A DNA stretch of 64,000 nucleotides from Gautieria morchelliformis. Its lineage: Eukaryota; Basidiomycota; Agaricomycetes; Gomphales; Gomphaceae. The translations under genes and the position numbers were made by a program. The notes beneath the pieces were generated by a model that did no database searches, was not told the DNA's origin, and was given only the letters and a program-made list of their open reading frames with translations. Shown one piece after another: positions 33,185 to 44,848 of this stretch (the first letter of the stretch is position 1; each line of letters starts with the position of its first letter). The stretch is from contig WHVA01000103.1 in the NCBI GenBank assembly GCA_015179125.1, positions 186,001 through 250,000 on the forward strand, read 5' to 3'.

Positions 33185-36100
33185 AACTGTAAAGTATAAT
33201 TAGTGACACAAGTAACGTAGCGAAATATATGTAGCTTACAGCTTTCTTCTCTGGGTCCCCTTCAACAATCTTCCACGCATTCTGGAAATCCCCCTTGGTC
33301 GTTTTGGGATGATCGCAGCAATAATTCATGGCGAACAAGTTCCTGTGAATTGATTGCATCACGATGTTTGACGCATATGCATGGTACGTACCTTGCCGAG
33401 TTGCTTGACTTGCTTGGATAAAAAAAAGCCCCGTCGCTGGACTTGGTCACGATCTTCTTGTTGGTCGCAATGGAGGTGGGAGGAACGAATGAGCTTGGGC
33501 CCGGAGATGAGTGCAAGGAAGCCGCCGGCTTTCTATTTGCACTTGTAATCAGCATTAGCTGCAGGATAAAATTTTTGTAGATAGGTCAAAAAAACTTACA
33601 AAGGATTAATAATCTGCTAAGACCATTGATATGCACGTGTGAGCAATAATTTAGATGCGAGAGAAGATCACTTACAATGGATGAAAGTGGCACGTTCTCC
33701 ACTGCAGCTGTGGGAGATGAGGAGTAATTGAATATCTAAGAATGTGGCAGACAGATCAACCTACTCTGTCCACCGGGGGCTGCCATCGGTACACTGGACG
33801 TTGCAAGCATCTTTGGTTCAGCAGGCGGGGCTCCAATCGATGATTGAGCAGGAGAGGATGCAAGAGGGTTCTCCACTGCAGCTGTGGGAGACGAGGAGTA
33901 ATTGAATATCTAAGAATGTGGCAGACAGATCAACCTACTCTGTCCACCGGGGGCTGCCATCGGTACACTGGACGTTGCAAGCATCTTTGGTTCAGCAGGC
34001 GGGGCTCCAATCGATGATTGAGCAGGAGAGGATGCAAGAGGGTTCTCCACTGCAGCTGTGGGAGACGAGGAGTAATTGAATATCTAAGAATGTGGCAGAC
34101 AGATCAACCTACTCTGTCCACCGGGGGCTGCCATCGGTACACTGGACGTTGCAAGCATCTTTGGTTCAGCAGGCGGGGCTCCAATCGATGATTGAGCAGG
34201 AGAGGATGCAAGAGGTGACGAAAGCGATGTAGCAAGCAATGATTGAGCAGAAGCAGAAGGAAGCAATGAAGAATGCGATGATGGAGCTGAAACAGACGGA
34301 AGCGATGGTGGAGCAGACGGAAGCGATGAAGAGTGTGACGATGGAGCTGAAACAGACGGAAGCGATGGTGGAGCAGAAGGAAGCGATGAAGAATGTGATG
34401 TTGGAGCTGAAACAGACGGAAGCGATGGTGGAGCAGACGGAGGTAATGAAGAATGCGAGGATGGAGCTGAAACAGAAGGAAGCGATGAAGAATGTGATGT
34501 TGGAGCTGAAACAGATGGAAGCGATGGTGGAGCAGACGGAAGCGATGGTGGAGTAGATTGAAGCGATGGTGGAGCAGACATGTCTGGTGTAGTATCAAAT
34601 GATAACTGAAAAGCGACAGTTCCTGGGATTGGTGTCAATTCTTGTGAGCTATCTACAGAATAAAAAAGATACTGGGGTCATCGCCAGCTTGCGCAATAGG
34701 CGAGTCAGGCATAGCAGACTGATACCCATCATTCTGGGCTGAGACTGCACCTTGAGGGAGCGCAAGAGCATCGTCAGAAGTCTGTGGCGCCGAAGACCGC
34801 ACATCGCTCGTAGATGGCTTGTGGGTGACTTTATGAAGCTTTGTTGGTTTGGGATTCTTGGCCCCACGGTCTGTCCCTTCGTGGCATCGCTTTGTCAGAT
34901 TGAGAATTGGCGGAGCAAGTGCTGATATGCCGATATTCATGTTCTCCGGTTCAGGCTTGATGTCACTCAAGTTATCTTTACGAGGTCAATACCACCCCGG
35001 GTATTCATCGATGGCGAGCAGGTCTACCTTCCAATCGCCTTTGCAAAGCCGGAGGATGGGATGGGCATTGTACATATGTTGGCGGTAATACTGGACGCAC
35101 GTGAGATGAGCCTGAGACCAAGTCGGAGGTGCGCAACCTCTTGCGGCTATTGCAGTCCACACAAGCCGAGCATTATCATGAATAGCATGGGCTTGATAGC
35201 CATCGATGCCCACACCTTCAGCGTTTGTGATGTATACTAGGGCCTTGTTCAGCTGGCTGCAGTCTTTTTGCCGGCCACGCTGCCTGGTGTCTGCTTGAAT
35301 ACCGGCCTTCTTTTCGTTTTCCTTGAATATTCCCCATTCCCCGCGTGTCCAGAAGGGAACCAGGGGATAGTCCTCATGCCTGATACTTGTCACTGTCCCC
35401 GGGGAGGTTGATCGAGCGCCAGCGAGTGTCGGTGCGTATGCACGAGTGGACACCTTTTCGAGGAGCCTGGCAAATGACTCTCTGATTGATTGCTTGTAAG
35501 TTGACATTATCTGTATGTGTTTTAATTACCGAATTCCTTTGATCTGATTCTCGCTCTCGAGATAAGCAACATTCCAGGATTCAATAAGGACTTCATGAGT
35601 TGCAGTGCCAACCAAATGGAGCAGTTGGCTGCATGGAATTCGGTCATCCTGGTGAGATTGTTAGTTTTGATGTAACCACTCCTAAGGCACTCACCGCGAT
35701 ACTCAGCATGTGTTGGTGCATATGGTCGTTCTTCGTTGAGTGTATGAGCTGTGTGGTAGAGGGGTCAGTAGCACATGGTAGTGTGTGTGTTTTAGCCACT
35801 TCTACTGCAGTGGAATGCGTGGCTTGGTTAGCATCCGTGAAAAACGCCGCAAGGTCCTCCGGTAAGTTCAAAGGATCATCGAGAACTGAGAACTGAGGTA
35901 AAGCAGAAAGTTCTGTGAGGTGAGGATTTGTGTGGTCGGTGTAGTGACTTGTCATACTCATGACGACGAGTGAGTATGACGTTGGGGTGGGAGGAAAGGG
36001 AAAGCTCGAACACGAGCTGTCACAGGTTGTCACAACCTTCTAGTTAGAATTTAGAGCCATATAATCGTAAATGTTTAAATGTTTATAGCGAGGAAGAAAC

Positions 36101-36546
36101 TCGATGGTGGTCTAAAGCATCTACATGAAAAGATCCCAAAGACCCGTCATACCGAGGACCCAATCTCTGATCTCACAGTACGACATGTCAGGAAAGTCGT
36201 GAGCAAGTTGTCTGATTATGAGCTCCATCTTCAACTCCTTCAACCAGATTTTGGGATCAATTTTGTGCTTGATATCGGCTAAAGGTTGCGGGGTGGCAGA
36301 ACTGCTCTGGGCAGACATGCGAGGTGGACTTAGAGGGGGCGAGTCAACAAACGGATCCTCAGTCGACCTGTGATAGGATTAGTGCATGTAATTATTGATC
36401 CTAATGAGTATACCTATTTATGCTCTGCACAGTCCCAGGGCTACATGGAAATATTACTGTAAGTCTGAGTATGCTATATGCACTACTCACATGTGTGCGC
36501 TTCGTTTGCTTGGGCGACGCCGACAGCTAGGCTTAGACTTGGGCAT
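33185..36546 (-). CDS. Accessory gene of the Tnp2-like transposon (HEDYPLVPFWTRGEW family)
   Basis: Starts MPKSKPSCRRRPSKRSAH at 36546, a basic N-terminus, about 100 bases after the transposase stop on the same strand. Later exons include KIDPKIWLKELKMELIIRQL (36260) and a domain at 35507-34986 with HEDYPLVPFWTRGEW, HDNARLVWTAIAARGCAPPTW and LRLCKGDWKVDLLAIDEYPGW. I have seen this domain type in predicted proteins of Agaricomycete transposons but know no function for it. Then come a Lys/Pro-rich stretch (34970-34653) and a Ser/Pro-rich repeat (APPSLPSVSAP units, 34600-34240). The triplicated exon follows (33694-34215), and the C-terminus has NLFAMNYCCDHPKTTKGDFQ. Splice junctions are only partly resolved. 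No clear inactivating change was found in the pieces I could read. Confidence 0.6.
33694..34215 (-). repeat. Three tandem 174-bp units: an exon-intron triplication
   Basis: Units start at 33694, 33868 and 34042 and are nearly identical. Each holds a 66-base GT-AG intron (GTGGACAGAG..CCCACAG on the minus strand) and a 108-base exon. That exon would add 36 residues in frame per copy (ENPLASSPAQSSIGAPPAEP then KMLATSSVPMAAP). The first unit diverges at its end into VPLSS. Confidence 0.85.
34239..34600 (-). repeat. Short-unit coding repeat, Ser/Pro-rich
   Basis: Units of about 30-60 bases built on GGAGCTGAAACAGACGGAAG / GCGATGGTGGAGCAGACGGA (plus strand). On the minus strand they encode PPSLPSVSAPTSHSSSLPSA-type repeats in the accessory gene. 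Confidence 0.8.
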
Positions 36547-36648
36547 GGTAGTATAGGTTAACTCAACCCTGTCATGATTTCAGATGCAGACGTGTCTATT
36601 CAGCAAACGCAACAAGTAATGTGATTCCCAAATGCATACAGCCCTATT

Positions 36649-39600
36649 CTATTCATCAATGAGTGACTCTCCTGCATCGCGGATGCCGGTCATGTCGAGC
36701 CCCAACTGCTCCCACAGGAAATACCTCTCTTCTTCTGGAAACCCTGGATGTTTGTGCGGCTGGATAGAAACAACCGCATGAATTGACTTAGCGTCAATGA
36801 CACGGAGCCCGTTATCCTCGTTCATCTGGGTTACTGAATAGACAGTTTGGATAGACAGCTTGAGAAGTTCAAGATCTAGGCACGAATACAGTTGCACCAA
36901 TGCCAGAGCTTTCGAGACATTGTTGATCTGTGCACTAAAATAGAATTTCACCTGTGCGAACTCAATTTGACCATCCAGCACAAGCTAACAAAGCAGCGGC
37001 TTAGTGGTATTCACTGACAAGTACAATAAAGAAGATAAATACCTTGACACAACTTGATCTCCATATGTTCCTAATGGATTTCAATTATTCCTTCCAATCT
37101 GAGCGTGCTGTCTGGCCCGTGGGTAAATGAAGACGGGCCCACTTGGCAAGTTTGACACGCCATTGGGGAGGAATATAAGTTCCGAGTTCTTCCTCACATT
37201 CGCAAATATACCTTGTAATAACATCACCGTGTACGCCTTCAAGATAATGCATGTGTCGTTCTCAAGCTCTAAGAAGCAGGTATCCATCCCCAATATCTTC
37301 GCACCCTCGCGGTAAGTCGACAGTACAAAGATCAAGCTCTGGAATCATCGATTTCAGAGCATTGACTTGTGAGCACTGTAGTGCTCGCTCAGAGAGGTTA
37401 GCGAAGGGATTAGAGTGTTGCTTGATTTCCTCGCCAAGGTTTCCTATGGTTCGTTCCATTGTCCATGCAGAATAGAGGTTAGTTGGTCCTACGGGTGGCA
37501 CTTCCAATCCCAAGTGTATCAGGGCATGCAGGCTGGGGCGCACAAAATGAATCCGATTGGCCTGCCGCCTTGTGTAAATCTGTTCGAACTCCACAACAAA
37601 CTCGTCTAAGAGCTTCTGGGCTTCTAGAAGATCTGTAGAAAGAATGGCCCATTGGTGCACAATTCTCACTGCGTGCACAAGCTTGCAAAAATTTTGCCAA
37701 TACCGATCTGGCAAAATTCTGTAGAGAAGAGCAGGAGCGAGACCGTAGTAATACCCCTGCCATTCCTTAGCTTTGTAGTTAGTGTTGACCTTCTCTGCAA
37801 GGTTATGTGGTGGTCGATCATAAGACCCTGGGATGTAAGGGAGTGCGTCTACAACAGCTTTACCATGTGCCAGCCACACCGGTCCCTTCAGAATGGCCCA
37901 ATCCCAAGTGGACCAATCGTCTGTTGGGGCACATTCATATGTACCACGCCATAGTGGCACAAATATCTCACCCATGTTGAGTGTGCAAAGATGCATCAGG
38001 TCGCCACAAAAAGTTGAGGCAATTGGGAGTTGACGTGACTCAGGAAGTCTGGATATTATTGATGGCTTCAAAATGCCAGTGAGCCTGCGCCGTCGTGCAT
38101 ATTCCGTCAGACCAGGGGACTGCAGCAAGTGCCTCAGTTTCTTATCATACTGTTCTTGGTCTGCACCTATAATGCTGGACACATTGACATCGGGGTGATT
38201 GGATCCTGGCACGTCATAATTGTCGGGTTTAAGGAGAACGGGGTAGTAGCGAGAGTTATTGGGTTTGCGGCGTCCTGGTAGCCCACAAAATATGCGACAT
38301 GCTAATGCTCCTTTATGCCCAACAAGGCCGGTGACATGGACACTGCCAGGACCATCTGCTGTGCCTAATAACCAGGGTAATCAGTAATCAAAGCAGTGAG
38401 AGAAAAAAGAACATACTTAGATAGTAGAATATGGATGATATGTATGACCGGTCCTCAATTGAATCCCATATAGCTAGGCCTTCCTGCTGCAACACACTCA
38501 CATGCTGGAGCCCAGGTAATAGGAACGACTCCATGTTGATCGGTATTCCAGCGATGATCCCACCAGGGAATATGTGTTTGACCTTATATCGCACGTTCGC
38601 GCCGAAATTGAGGACTATCCATATATATACCCAACAGTCTGATTCCTTGTCCTGGTAAAGCTGGGCACCGTCAATCGAGAGCATGACCACTATATCGTCG
38701 TCCTTGAGGTCGCCACGGAGTACGGCATTGAGATAAACACTGCCGTGGTACAGATCGTCATAGGTGTGGATTCCAGTGCCATTACGCACTAACTCCTCCA
38801 AGATTTCTCTGATCCTCTCCTTTCAATGGTTCATCAGACGTGCAGTCTTCAGGTTCCACATTAGAGCTTGCAGCTGTGGGCCAAGTGGAATGGTATAGAA
38901 TGTTTTCATGGCTTTTTTGATTTTCCCCTGGCTCTTCTCCAGCTGTAATTCATGCGGCTGGCAGTGCAGTATGGACACTTCTCAAGGCCCGTAAAAGGAC
39001 CGTTGAACGCTGTGCAAGATTTGGGGCACATATCCACCAGTATGGCTTCTACACCTGTCCAGGTTGCAATCCAAGACTTGATTTGTTCATAAGATAACAT
39101 CCGTTCATCAGGGTAGCGGTCGTTGTGGTTAGCCTGAATGTCACGATAGGTCTGCTGGGATGCTCGTTGGGTGGCAAGAAACTGTTTAAGGGAGTAGAGT
39201 TCGTTCGGATCATTGATTTCGAGGACACATTGGGGCGGGTTGCGAAGACGAGCCAGGACCTCGTCCGAAAGATGCCCGTTATCAAGAGACACATTAGCAA
39301 CTGCGCGGATGAAATCGAGTGATTCCTTGAGATGAGAGACTTGAGCTACTGGGGTGGACTGCTCATTGGATTCAAGCTCTTCTTCCGAGAGTCTTGTTCG
39401 TCTGTTGTGTCACCTGCAGACCCTGGGTCATTGTTTTGATTGATTGGGCTGCCGGTGCCATTCATTTGTTCCTGTTAGACCAAGCTCCCTGGATCCGCAG
39501 CTCGATCATCTGACGAATGTTCTAGATATGTTTATTTTAGCCAACTTCATAGTAATGATAACAAAAAACTCACCGAACGGTTCATAATCGGAACGTCCCC

Positions 39601-39942
39601 AGTCGGCGATATCTTCATCCATAGAATGTGGGGGCAACTTGGTCAAAGACATGTTGTATCAGGCAAGAATAACACTAAGATGATAGATGATACACTTACA
39701 GATGCACTTGGTCCATCCACAATAAAACCATTCATGATACCTTGCGTGTCTGGCTCAATCACTTCCATATTTCGGCCAGTGTCTGCCTCTTGCTCGGCCT
39801 CGATGGGCTTGTCACCGTCGAAAGAGAGGAGATCCATCCGTCGGGCATCCTGATGATGATGGTATGTCACATGTGAGACCATTCTCCCGCTGCGACAATA
39901 CAGCTGGCAGGTGCAGAGATGGAGCTTGCGCCTACATGCCAT
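36649..39942 (-). pseudogene. Tnp2-like (Transposase_21) transposase
   Basis: Transposase of the Tnp2/CACTA type found in basidiomycetes. MACRRKLHLCTCQLYCRSG at 39942 is a Cys-rich N-terminal motif, followed by YHHHQDARRMD. After introns comes SLDNGHLSDEVLARLRNPPQ (39292). A zinc-binding segment VDMCPKSCTAFNGPF..CPYC (39000) follows. The catalytic core has DDDIVVMLSIDGAQLYQDKE and CWVYIWIVLNFGANVRYKVK (38640), then GLVGHKGALACRIFCGLPGR (38320) and DLMHLCTLNMGEIFVPLWRG (38005). The C-terminal part ends with DAKSIHAVVSIQPH (36770). An intron (about 38400-38360) precedes GTADGPGSVHVTGL. I see one apparent frame change near 38910, and stops near 38815, 37290 and 37080. The copy may therefore be recently disabled, or I have missed small introns. 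Confidence 0.8.
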
Positions 39943-40491
39943 GGTGGCACTAATGTTCGAGCAATCGGTTCAAGCAAGCAAAGTGAGAGGAGGAGGATGG
40001 AGAAGGGAGCGGACGCACCGGTGGTTTTTGAGCACTTTTTTTTTTTATGAAAACTCGTGTTTCGACGCCAGTCCGATTGCTGAAGTAAAAATGCACGAGT
40101 CCTTGGAAGCCTAGTGTGAGGCAAGATGAGAGGAGATAGGAGGGGATGCTTTAGCTTTATGAAAACCTTGTGTTTGTTGTTAAGTAAAAAGTCAGGGGTT
40201 TTGAAAGTTTTGAAAAGATTATGTTTAGGAATTTATGAAAAGTCCTTGCATTTTTGCAAAGCGAGTCGTTGACATGTTGACGTGTCGACGGACCTTGAAA
40301 TTTTTCGGTTCGTATTTTTTTTTACGCCTGGAGACGGTGCGGTCATATCTGGTCCGTTTAGATTCCATTTCTCAAAACGATTCTAGAAAATCGAGCTCTA
40401 TAAAAATAGAACGTCCCGCGCATCATCTGGGGACCGATATCTACTGATCCTAACCGACACGTCACCACACCTACCGCTCCCACCCGGTGCC

Positions 40492-40523
40492 ACCTCCCTG
40501 GACCCGGGTCATTTCTCACTGGG
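40492..40523 (-). repeat. Right terminal inverted repeat of the Tnp2-like transposon
   Basis: Ends GGGTCATTTCTCACTGGG, the exact inverse of the left TIR, and is followed by CCTCAGA. Confidence 0.9.
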
Positions 40524-40530
40524 CCTCAGA

Positions 40531-41086
40531 CGTGTGACATCCGACAGGCAATTTGCGAGACTGTACTGACACTCTACATTTTACATTCCAAAGACCCTCC
40601 TAAAACCACTACAATAGCTAAGGAGTCAAGGACGTGACTACGGTAAGTGCTCGACCTTTTAGATATCCCAAACTCGAACGGGGGTATACGGCGGTAGCCT
40701 GTATAGAATATGGGTCGCTGTCATCCTGACATCGTCGTGGTTTTCAATTCTTGATTATGTATTGGTCGATCTAGTTCGAATTATTGTAATGTATCCACAT
40801 CCCCTTTATTATCATATATATATTCCTCCTTGGTCCGGTACTGGCACGGAGGTGACACCTTGGCTACTTCTTGTTAAGCACATCTAGCTCCGTATCTACA
40901 TTTGTGTCACTATGTAGGGTTGGACAGCAACTTAGATAAAGAAACCTGGCAGGGAGTGAGCAAGTAGTACATGCATGCCACACAGCGTATCATATTATGA
41001 ACAGACAAGGGAAATTTATTGTGTGCCAAATGAGAAGCCTCGAAGTTGTGAGTAGTACGATATGTTTGTATTTTATAGTTACAGTA
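40531..41086. other. Intergenic, nothing recognised
   Basis: About 550 bases between the DNA transposon and the F-box gene's 3' end. No domain-bearing open frame or repeat was noted. Confidence 0.4.
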
Positions 41087-42794
41087 TTACCATTCCTCCA
41101 ACACATATGGATCTGGATTATCGAAAACTACCCAGGGATTAGTGGTTGCCCTCCAAGTCAGACCATCTGCTCCACGAATTATCTCCATTGCATCGATTTG
41201 CCCGTCAAGAAATACAAGCCGAGGAAATATATCAGCGAGCAATACAATTCTGGCTTGATTTTCTTCCAGATCATTTGAGAAGAAGGAGGTTCCGTATAGT
41301 GCTCTAAGATTCTGAAACGAGCGAAGCTTTATCACGCAGTCCGCCTGTGTACTTAATTGAGTAACGTTGGTACGTCGAGGAGAGAAATTCTTTTACCATC
41401 GACAGACATCTAGCACATCCCGTGTCGTCATAGTAAAACACTGCCTCCAGGTCGAGGTATTCAATGCACGGAAACAACATTCCCAGAAGCTGGAGATCGT
41501 TGGGTCTTTGGATACCAGTAATTTTCACTGCAAGCAAGGCATCCTTATTGACGCCCTGGAAACTGTAATCAGGGTGTTCCCAAATTGCTTTGTCCAAGGT
41601 TAGTCCCTGAATTTTCTCGAGCGGTCGCGGTGGTGAACACGGGCATGACAGTATTGCTTTAATCATCGGATTTTCCGCATATAAAACTGTCAGGTGGGGG
41701 AGACAGTTGGGGGGGGAAATGATGTCTGGCATGTCGTCATCATCTGTATAGAGGAACTAAAGGAGATGCCGGATCGCGAGATTGTTGGAGAAGAAAGATC
41801 CCACAGCTGTGCGCATGGCGGGAGTAGGCGATAAGGTGATGCTCTCGAGTTGCAATATATGGAGCCTTGGCCACTTTCCAAGGAGGAAAAGATTGTCCAC
41901 ATTCGGATATGAAGTCTGATAACCGTCAAACTCAATCATAATTGTGAGACTCTAGAAGTTAGGTCATTTGTGAGAACGGCAATTAGCTTCAGTAACTTGC
42001 CTCCAAGTGGGGACAGTGGGAAACGAGTAGGTCCACCACTGGAAGGATCATGGCGGGACCTTTAAAGGAAATCGGGGAACATGTCAAATCGAATCTGACG
42101 AGACCAAAGAAAGTGGTTGAGATCTACACGAGAACAATCAAAATTTGTGCGAATTTTACGAAGTGCTACTAATGGGGCTGACAAGTAAGGAGCGGATGTT
42201 GATTTCCATGTCTTTCGGTGGAGAGGCTGTATAAGAAGGCGCATGGTACCCTAACTCCCGCAATTTTACATCAGACAGATACTGCTTCTGACAGAGTGCA
42301 CTCCAGATATCTTCAGGCCTGGAGAGAATAGGAGGACAGGCACGAAGCCAAGCTAAGGACCTGAGATTGGACATGCCACGCAGCGCGATCGCAAGAAGTC
42401 GCTCGCACCACATGTCACGCTCGAGTTCGGATGGTATCTGGCTGGAGGGACCAGGGGGATATTGAGCATTGTCTGGGCCCCGGTCCTCTAGGAATTTGAC
42501 TGGCCTAAACGAGTCTGACCCCATGGTGTCGAGGATGATCTCAAGATGGCGAACACTACGCGCATACGTGTGATTCCGAATTAAATGCTTCCAGGTGTCA
42601 ACGCATCCTATTGGGGCGCGTACAGTGTGATACTGGATGTGGCTGGAAAATAAGATGCTGGCCAGTACCCTACATGTGAGGCTGAGGGACAATAAAGTCA
42701 AAAGACCGACGACGTTGAGCACAATCAAGTCAATGATTTCCAGGGGTAAGCGTAGAAGTGGAGTGTGGACTAGACTTGCTGTATTGTGTGACAT
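41087..42794 (-). pseudogene. F-box protein gene with one premature stop
   Basis: Host gene on the minus strand. Exon 1 (42794-42183, 204 codons) has an N-terminal F-box LPLEIIDLIVLNVVGLLTLL followed by SLTCRVLASILF. Exon 2 (42123-42001) reads ISTTFFGLVRFDLTCSPISF and ends HLE. A GC-AG intron leads to exon 3 (SLTIMIEFDGYQTSYPNVDN, LHILQLESITLSPTP). The last intron (GTAAAAG..TACACAG) leads to ADCVIKLRSF and the C-terminus NPDPYVLEEW at 41087. All joins keep frame. F-box proteins recruit substrates to SCF ubiquitin ligases; the LRR-like rest would bind the substrate. One in-frame TAG at 41757-41759 (between AIRHLL and FLYTDDDDMPDII) would cut the protein; it could be a C-to-T change from CAG. 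Otherwise the gene is whole. Confidence 0.75.
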
Positions 42795-42901
42795 GGCACT
42801 CCGATATACTTCCCTTGGTGATCTAGTATGAAATGAGTGTCAAACATTATGTAATATGCAAACCTACGGAAGCAGTTGACAAAGGCGCAAAAGAAGACAA
42901 C

Positions 42902-43340
42902 GTTACAGTAGGTACAATTCACTGTTTGTTTACCATAACCTATGGCAACAAATAGTGAAAAAAAAGAAGAAATCTTGTAATAATTTGTGATGGTAGTTGC
43001 TTGGGATGAGGTCGAGTGTCAGTTGCTTTAGAATGATGATAATGGAATAAGAGGCCTATAACTTGAGGCTTAGAGATACAAAGTGACAAAAACCTGAAGA
43101 TAATCCTAGGTGGCTTATAACTCAAAGCAGGCCTGGAAGAAAATCATGTAGAAGTAGTTTTTATTGTATGCAAAGTCCAGCTATGTAAGCTGTGAGATAC
43201 AGGGGTTGTAAATAGGGTTATGGATAGGGAAAAGTGATGCTGCTGATAGTTTGGACTCCTAAATAGCAATATGATGTCACTAATGACCATTTGTTGCCAT
43301 AGGTTATGGTAAACAAACAGTGACTTGCACCTAGTGCAAC
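42902..43340. mobile_element. MITE with about 54-bp TIRs (439 bp)
   Basis: The core CACTGTTTGTTTACCATAAC continues CTATGGCAACAAAT at the left (42921 on) and appears inverted at the right (ending 43325). Weaker pairing extends outward to GTTACAG / GTTGCAC. No coding capacity. No clear target duplication was found. CACTG at the strongly conserved edge suggests a CACTA-related family (inference). Confidence 0.8.
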
Positions 43341-43532
43341 CACGATGTCTGTCACCTGTACCTTACACTATAGCTTGCTATTTAGGTGCCTCCTAACACA
43401 TACCAGGTATAACCCATACCCAGTGGAAATTGGCTTGAATTAGGGCTGCGCGTACCTGTAAATACCAGTAATCAAATAGAAAGTCAGGGTTAAATCTGCA
43501 GGTGCCTGCGGTGATGTACCAATGCATGAAAA

Positions 43533-43564
<32 letters not shown>

Positions 43565-44843
43565 CAAAACTCAGTGGTTGTTCAGATATGCCACCAACTG
43601 ATACCTATATGTCTGCTTAACAGCTTTGCTCAACTTTTTCTGAACACGCTCACATCTCATCGTCACTTGATTGCCCGTGTCTGCATGTGCATTCATATCA
43701 GCATTCTGCCATTGTCACCCGATTTCCTATTTCAGCACATCTGCATTCTGCCAGTTTAACCCAATTTTCCATTGATCCATGTCAATGCTTGATTTTCCTT
43801 TTCCACCAGTTTCTATGACTTCGGGTGCAAGTTTTTTGTTTCTGCAAACGCACTCATAACATTTTTATTTTTCTATGCACAGACATGTGACGTGTGGCCA
43901 GTGCTAGTTTTTCTGCAGGTTTTTCGACAATTGCTCTCTCCACGCACACCTGAGCATGTTTTATTCGTAAGTCAACCTATGGCTCAAATAACAATTTTTG
44001 ACTTACACCAGCATGCTCGCGGTGTTCTTAAGATGGCTGAAGCCTAAATGTCATTGAAGTGGGAAACTTGCCATGGAAACTGGCCCTCAGGGTGTGCTCA
44101 GGTCAGAACTGAAGCCAAGACCAGAAATATCCTCAGGAGGGGGTTCCCCTGACAATCTCTTGCATATTTGCAACATTCTTGTCAGGTGCCAGTCTGACTG
44201 ATCTGGTGGGAGTCTCCAATATTTCTGTGAGATACAGCTACCGACAATGTGAAGTATTACCTAAAGCATCATGTATGATGGATAGGCGGTGCTATCACTC
44301 CATGGCACCACCTATCATGACTCAGACCTGAGAGAGCACAGTCCCTTGAGCAACTATGATGGTACTGACTTTGGAAAACACTTTGACAGCCTCTTAGTGA
44401 TGATAAGGTCCCGGTCAGATCTTTGTTGTGAGGCCCATGATGTCATCAGAGACAAAGGTGCAGCAGTGCAGCCAGCCAAGAATTCAAGCTGGTGAAAAGT
44501 GGTTATGCAGCCATCAGATGCTAGCAGGAAAAAGCTGCTCCCTCAAAAAACATCCAGTCAGAACCAAATAAGAAAACCTTGCAGATGAGAGCAGATTGCA
44601 ACAACCAGGAATGCATGCTCAATCTGCCATAAATAGAGTAATAGGCTTTTGAAAAAAGCAGACCAGAGCATATTTAGAACATTCACTTAAATCAGAGTAG
44701 AGCATTAGAACATAAGTAATATCATTATATTAGATTCAATCCTAGCAATGCAGGTAGTGACCAGAAAGTAAACTATGGCATCCAATAGGAATGGAACTCA
44801 CAGTAACCCCAACCCCCAGCATATTGCAATCCCCAAACAGAGG
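43341..44843. other. 1.5 kb without a recognised gene
   Basis: Contains a run of 30 T (43535-43564) and several short duplicated phrases (GCATTCTGCCA twice near 43700-43750). CCCCTGACAATC at 44150 looks like an inverted LTR start, but no matching end was found. Confidence 0.4.
43535..43564 (-). repeat. T30 homopolymer, possible retroposon poly(A) tail
   Basis: A run of 30 T on the plus strand, a poly(A) on the minus strand, followed there by GATTTTCATGC. It may mark the 3' end of a minus-strand retroposed copy whose body (43565 upward) I do not recognise. Confidence 0.35.
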
Positions 44844-44848
44844 AGCCC

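Larger units (their letters stand above)
32621..40523 (-). mobile_element. 7.9-kb DNA transposon, Tnp2-like, with perfect 32-bp TIRs
   Basis: The left TIR starts CCCAGTGAGAAATGACCCGG and continues to 32652. The right TIR (40492-40523) is its exact reverse complement over 32 bases. Direct repeats CCTCAGA lie outside both (32614-32620, 40524-40530). Between the TIRs are two minus-strand genes: a Tnp2-like transposase (36649-39942) and an accessory gene (about 33185-36546). ACCGATCC-type motifs repeat in the left subterminal region (32870-32960) and recur near the right end. Perfect TIRs and duplication suggest a recent arrival. Confidence 0.88.

Noticed and set aside
33694-34215. CRISPR-like regular repeat
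   Set aside because: Units are 174 bp, contiguous, without spacers, and contain an exon-intron pair; the genome is eukaryotic.
34239-34556. Plus-strand frame of Glu/Lys/Met repeats
   Set aside because: Antisense of the Ser/Pro repeat in the Tnp2 accessory gene.
32621-40523. Calling the element a standard CACTA transposon
   Set aside because: The transposase is Tnp2-like, but the termini start CCCAGTG and the duplication is 7 bp, so the superfamily is left open.
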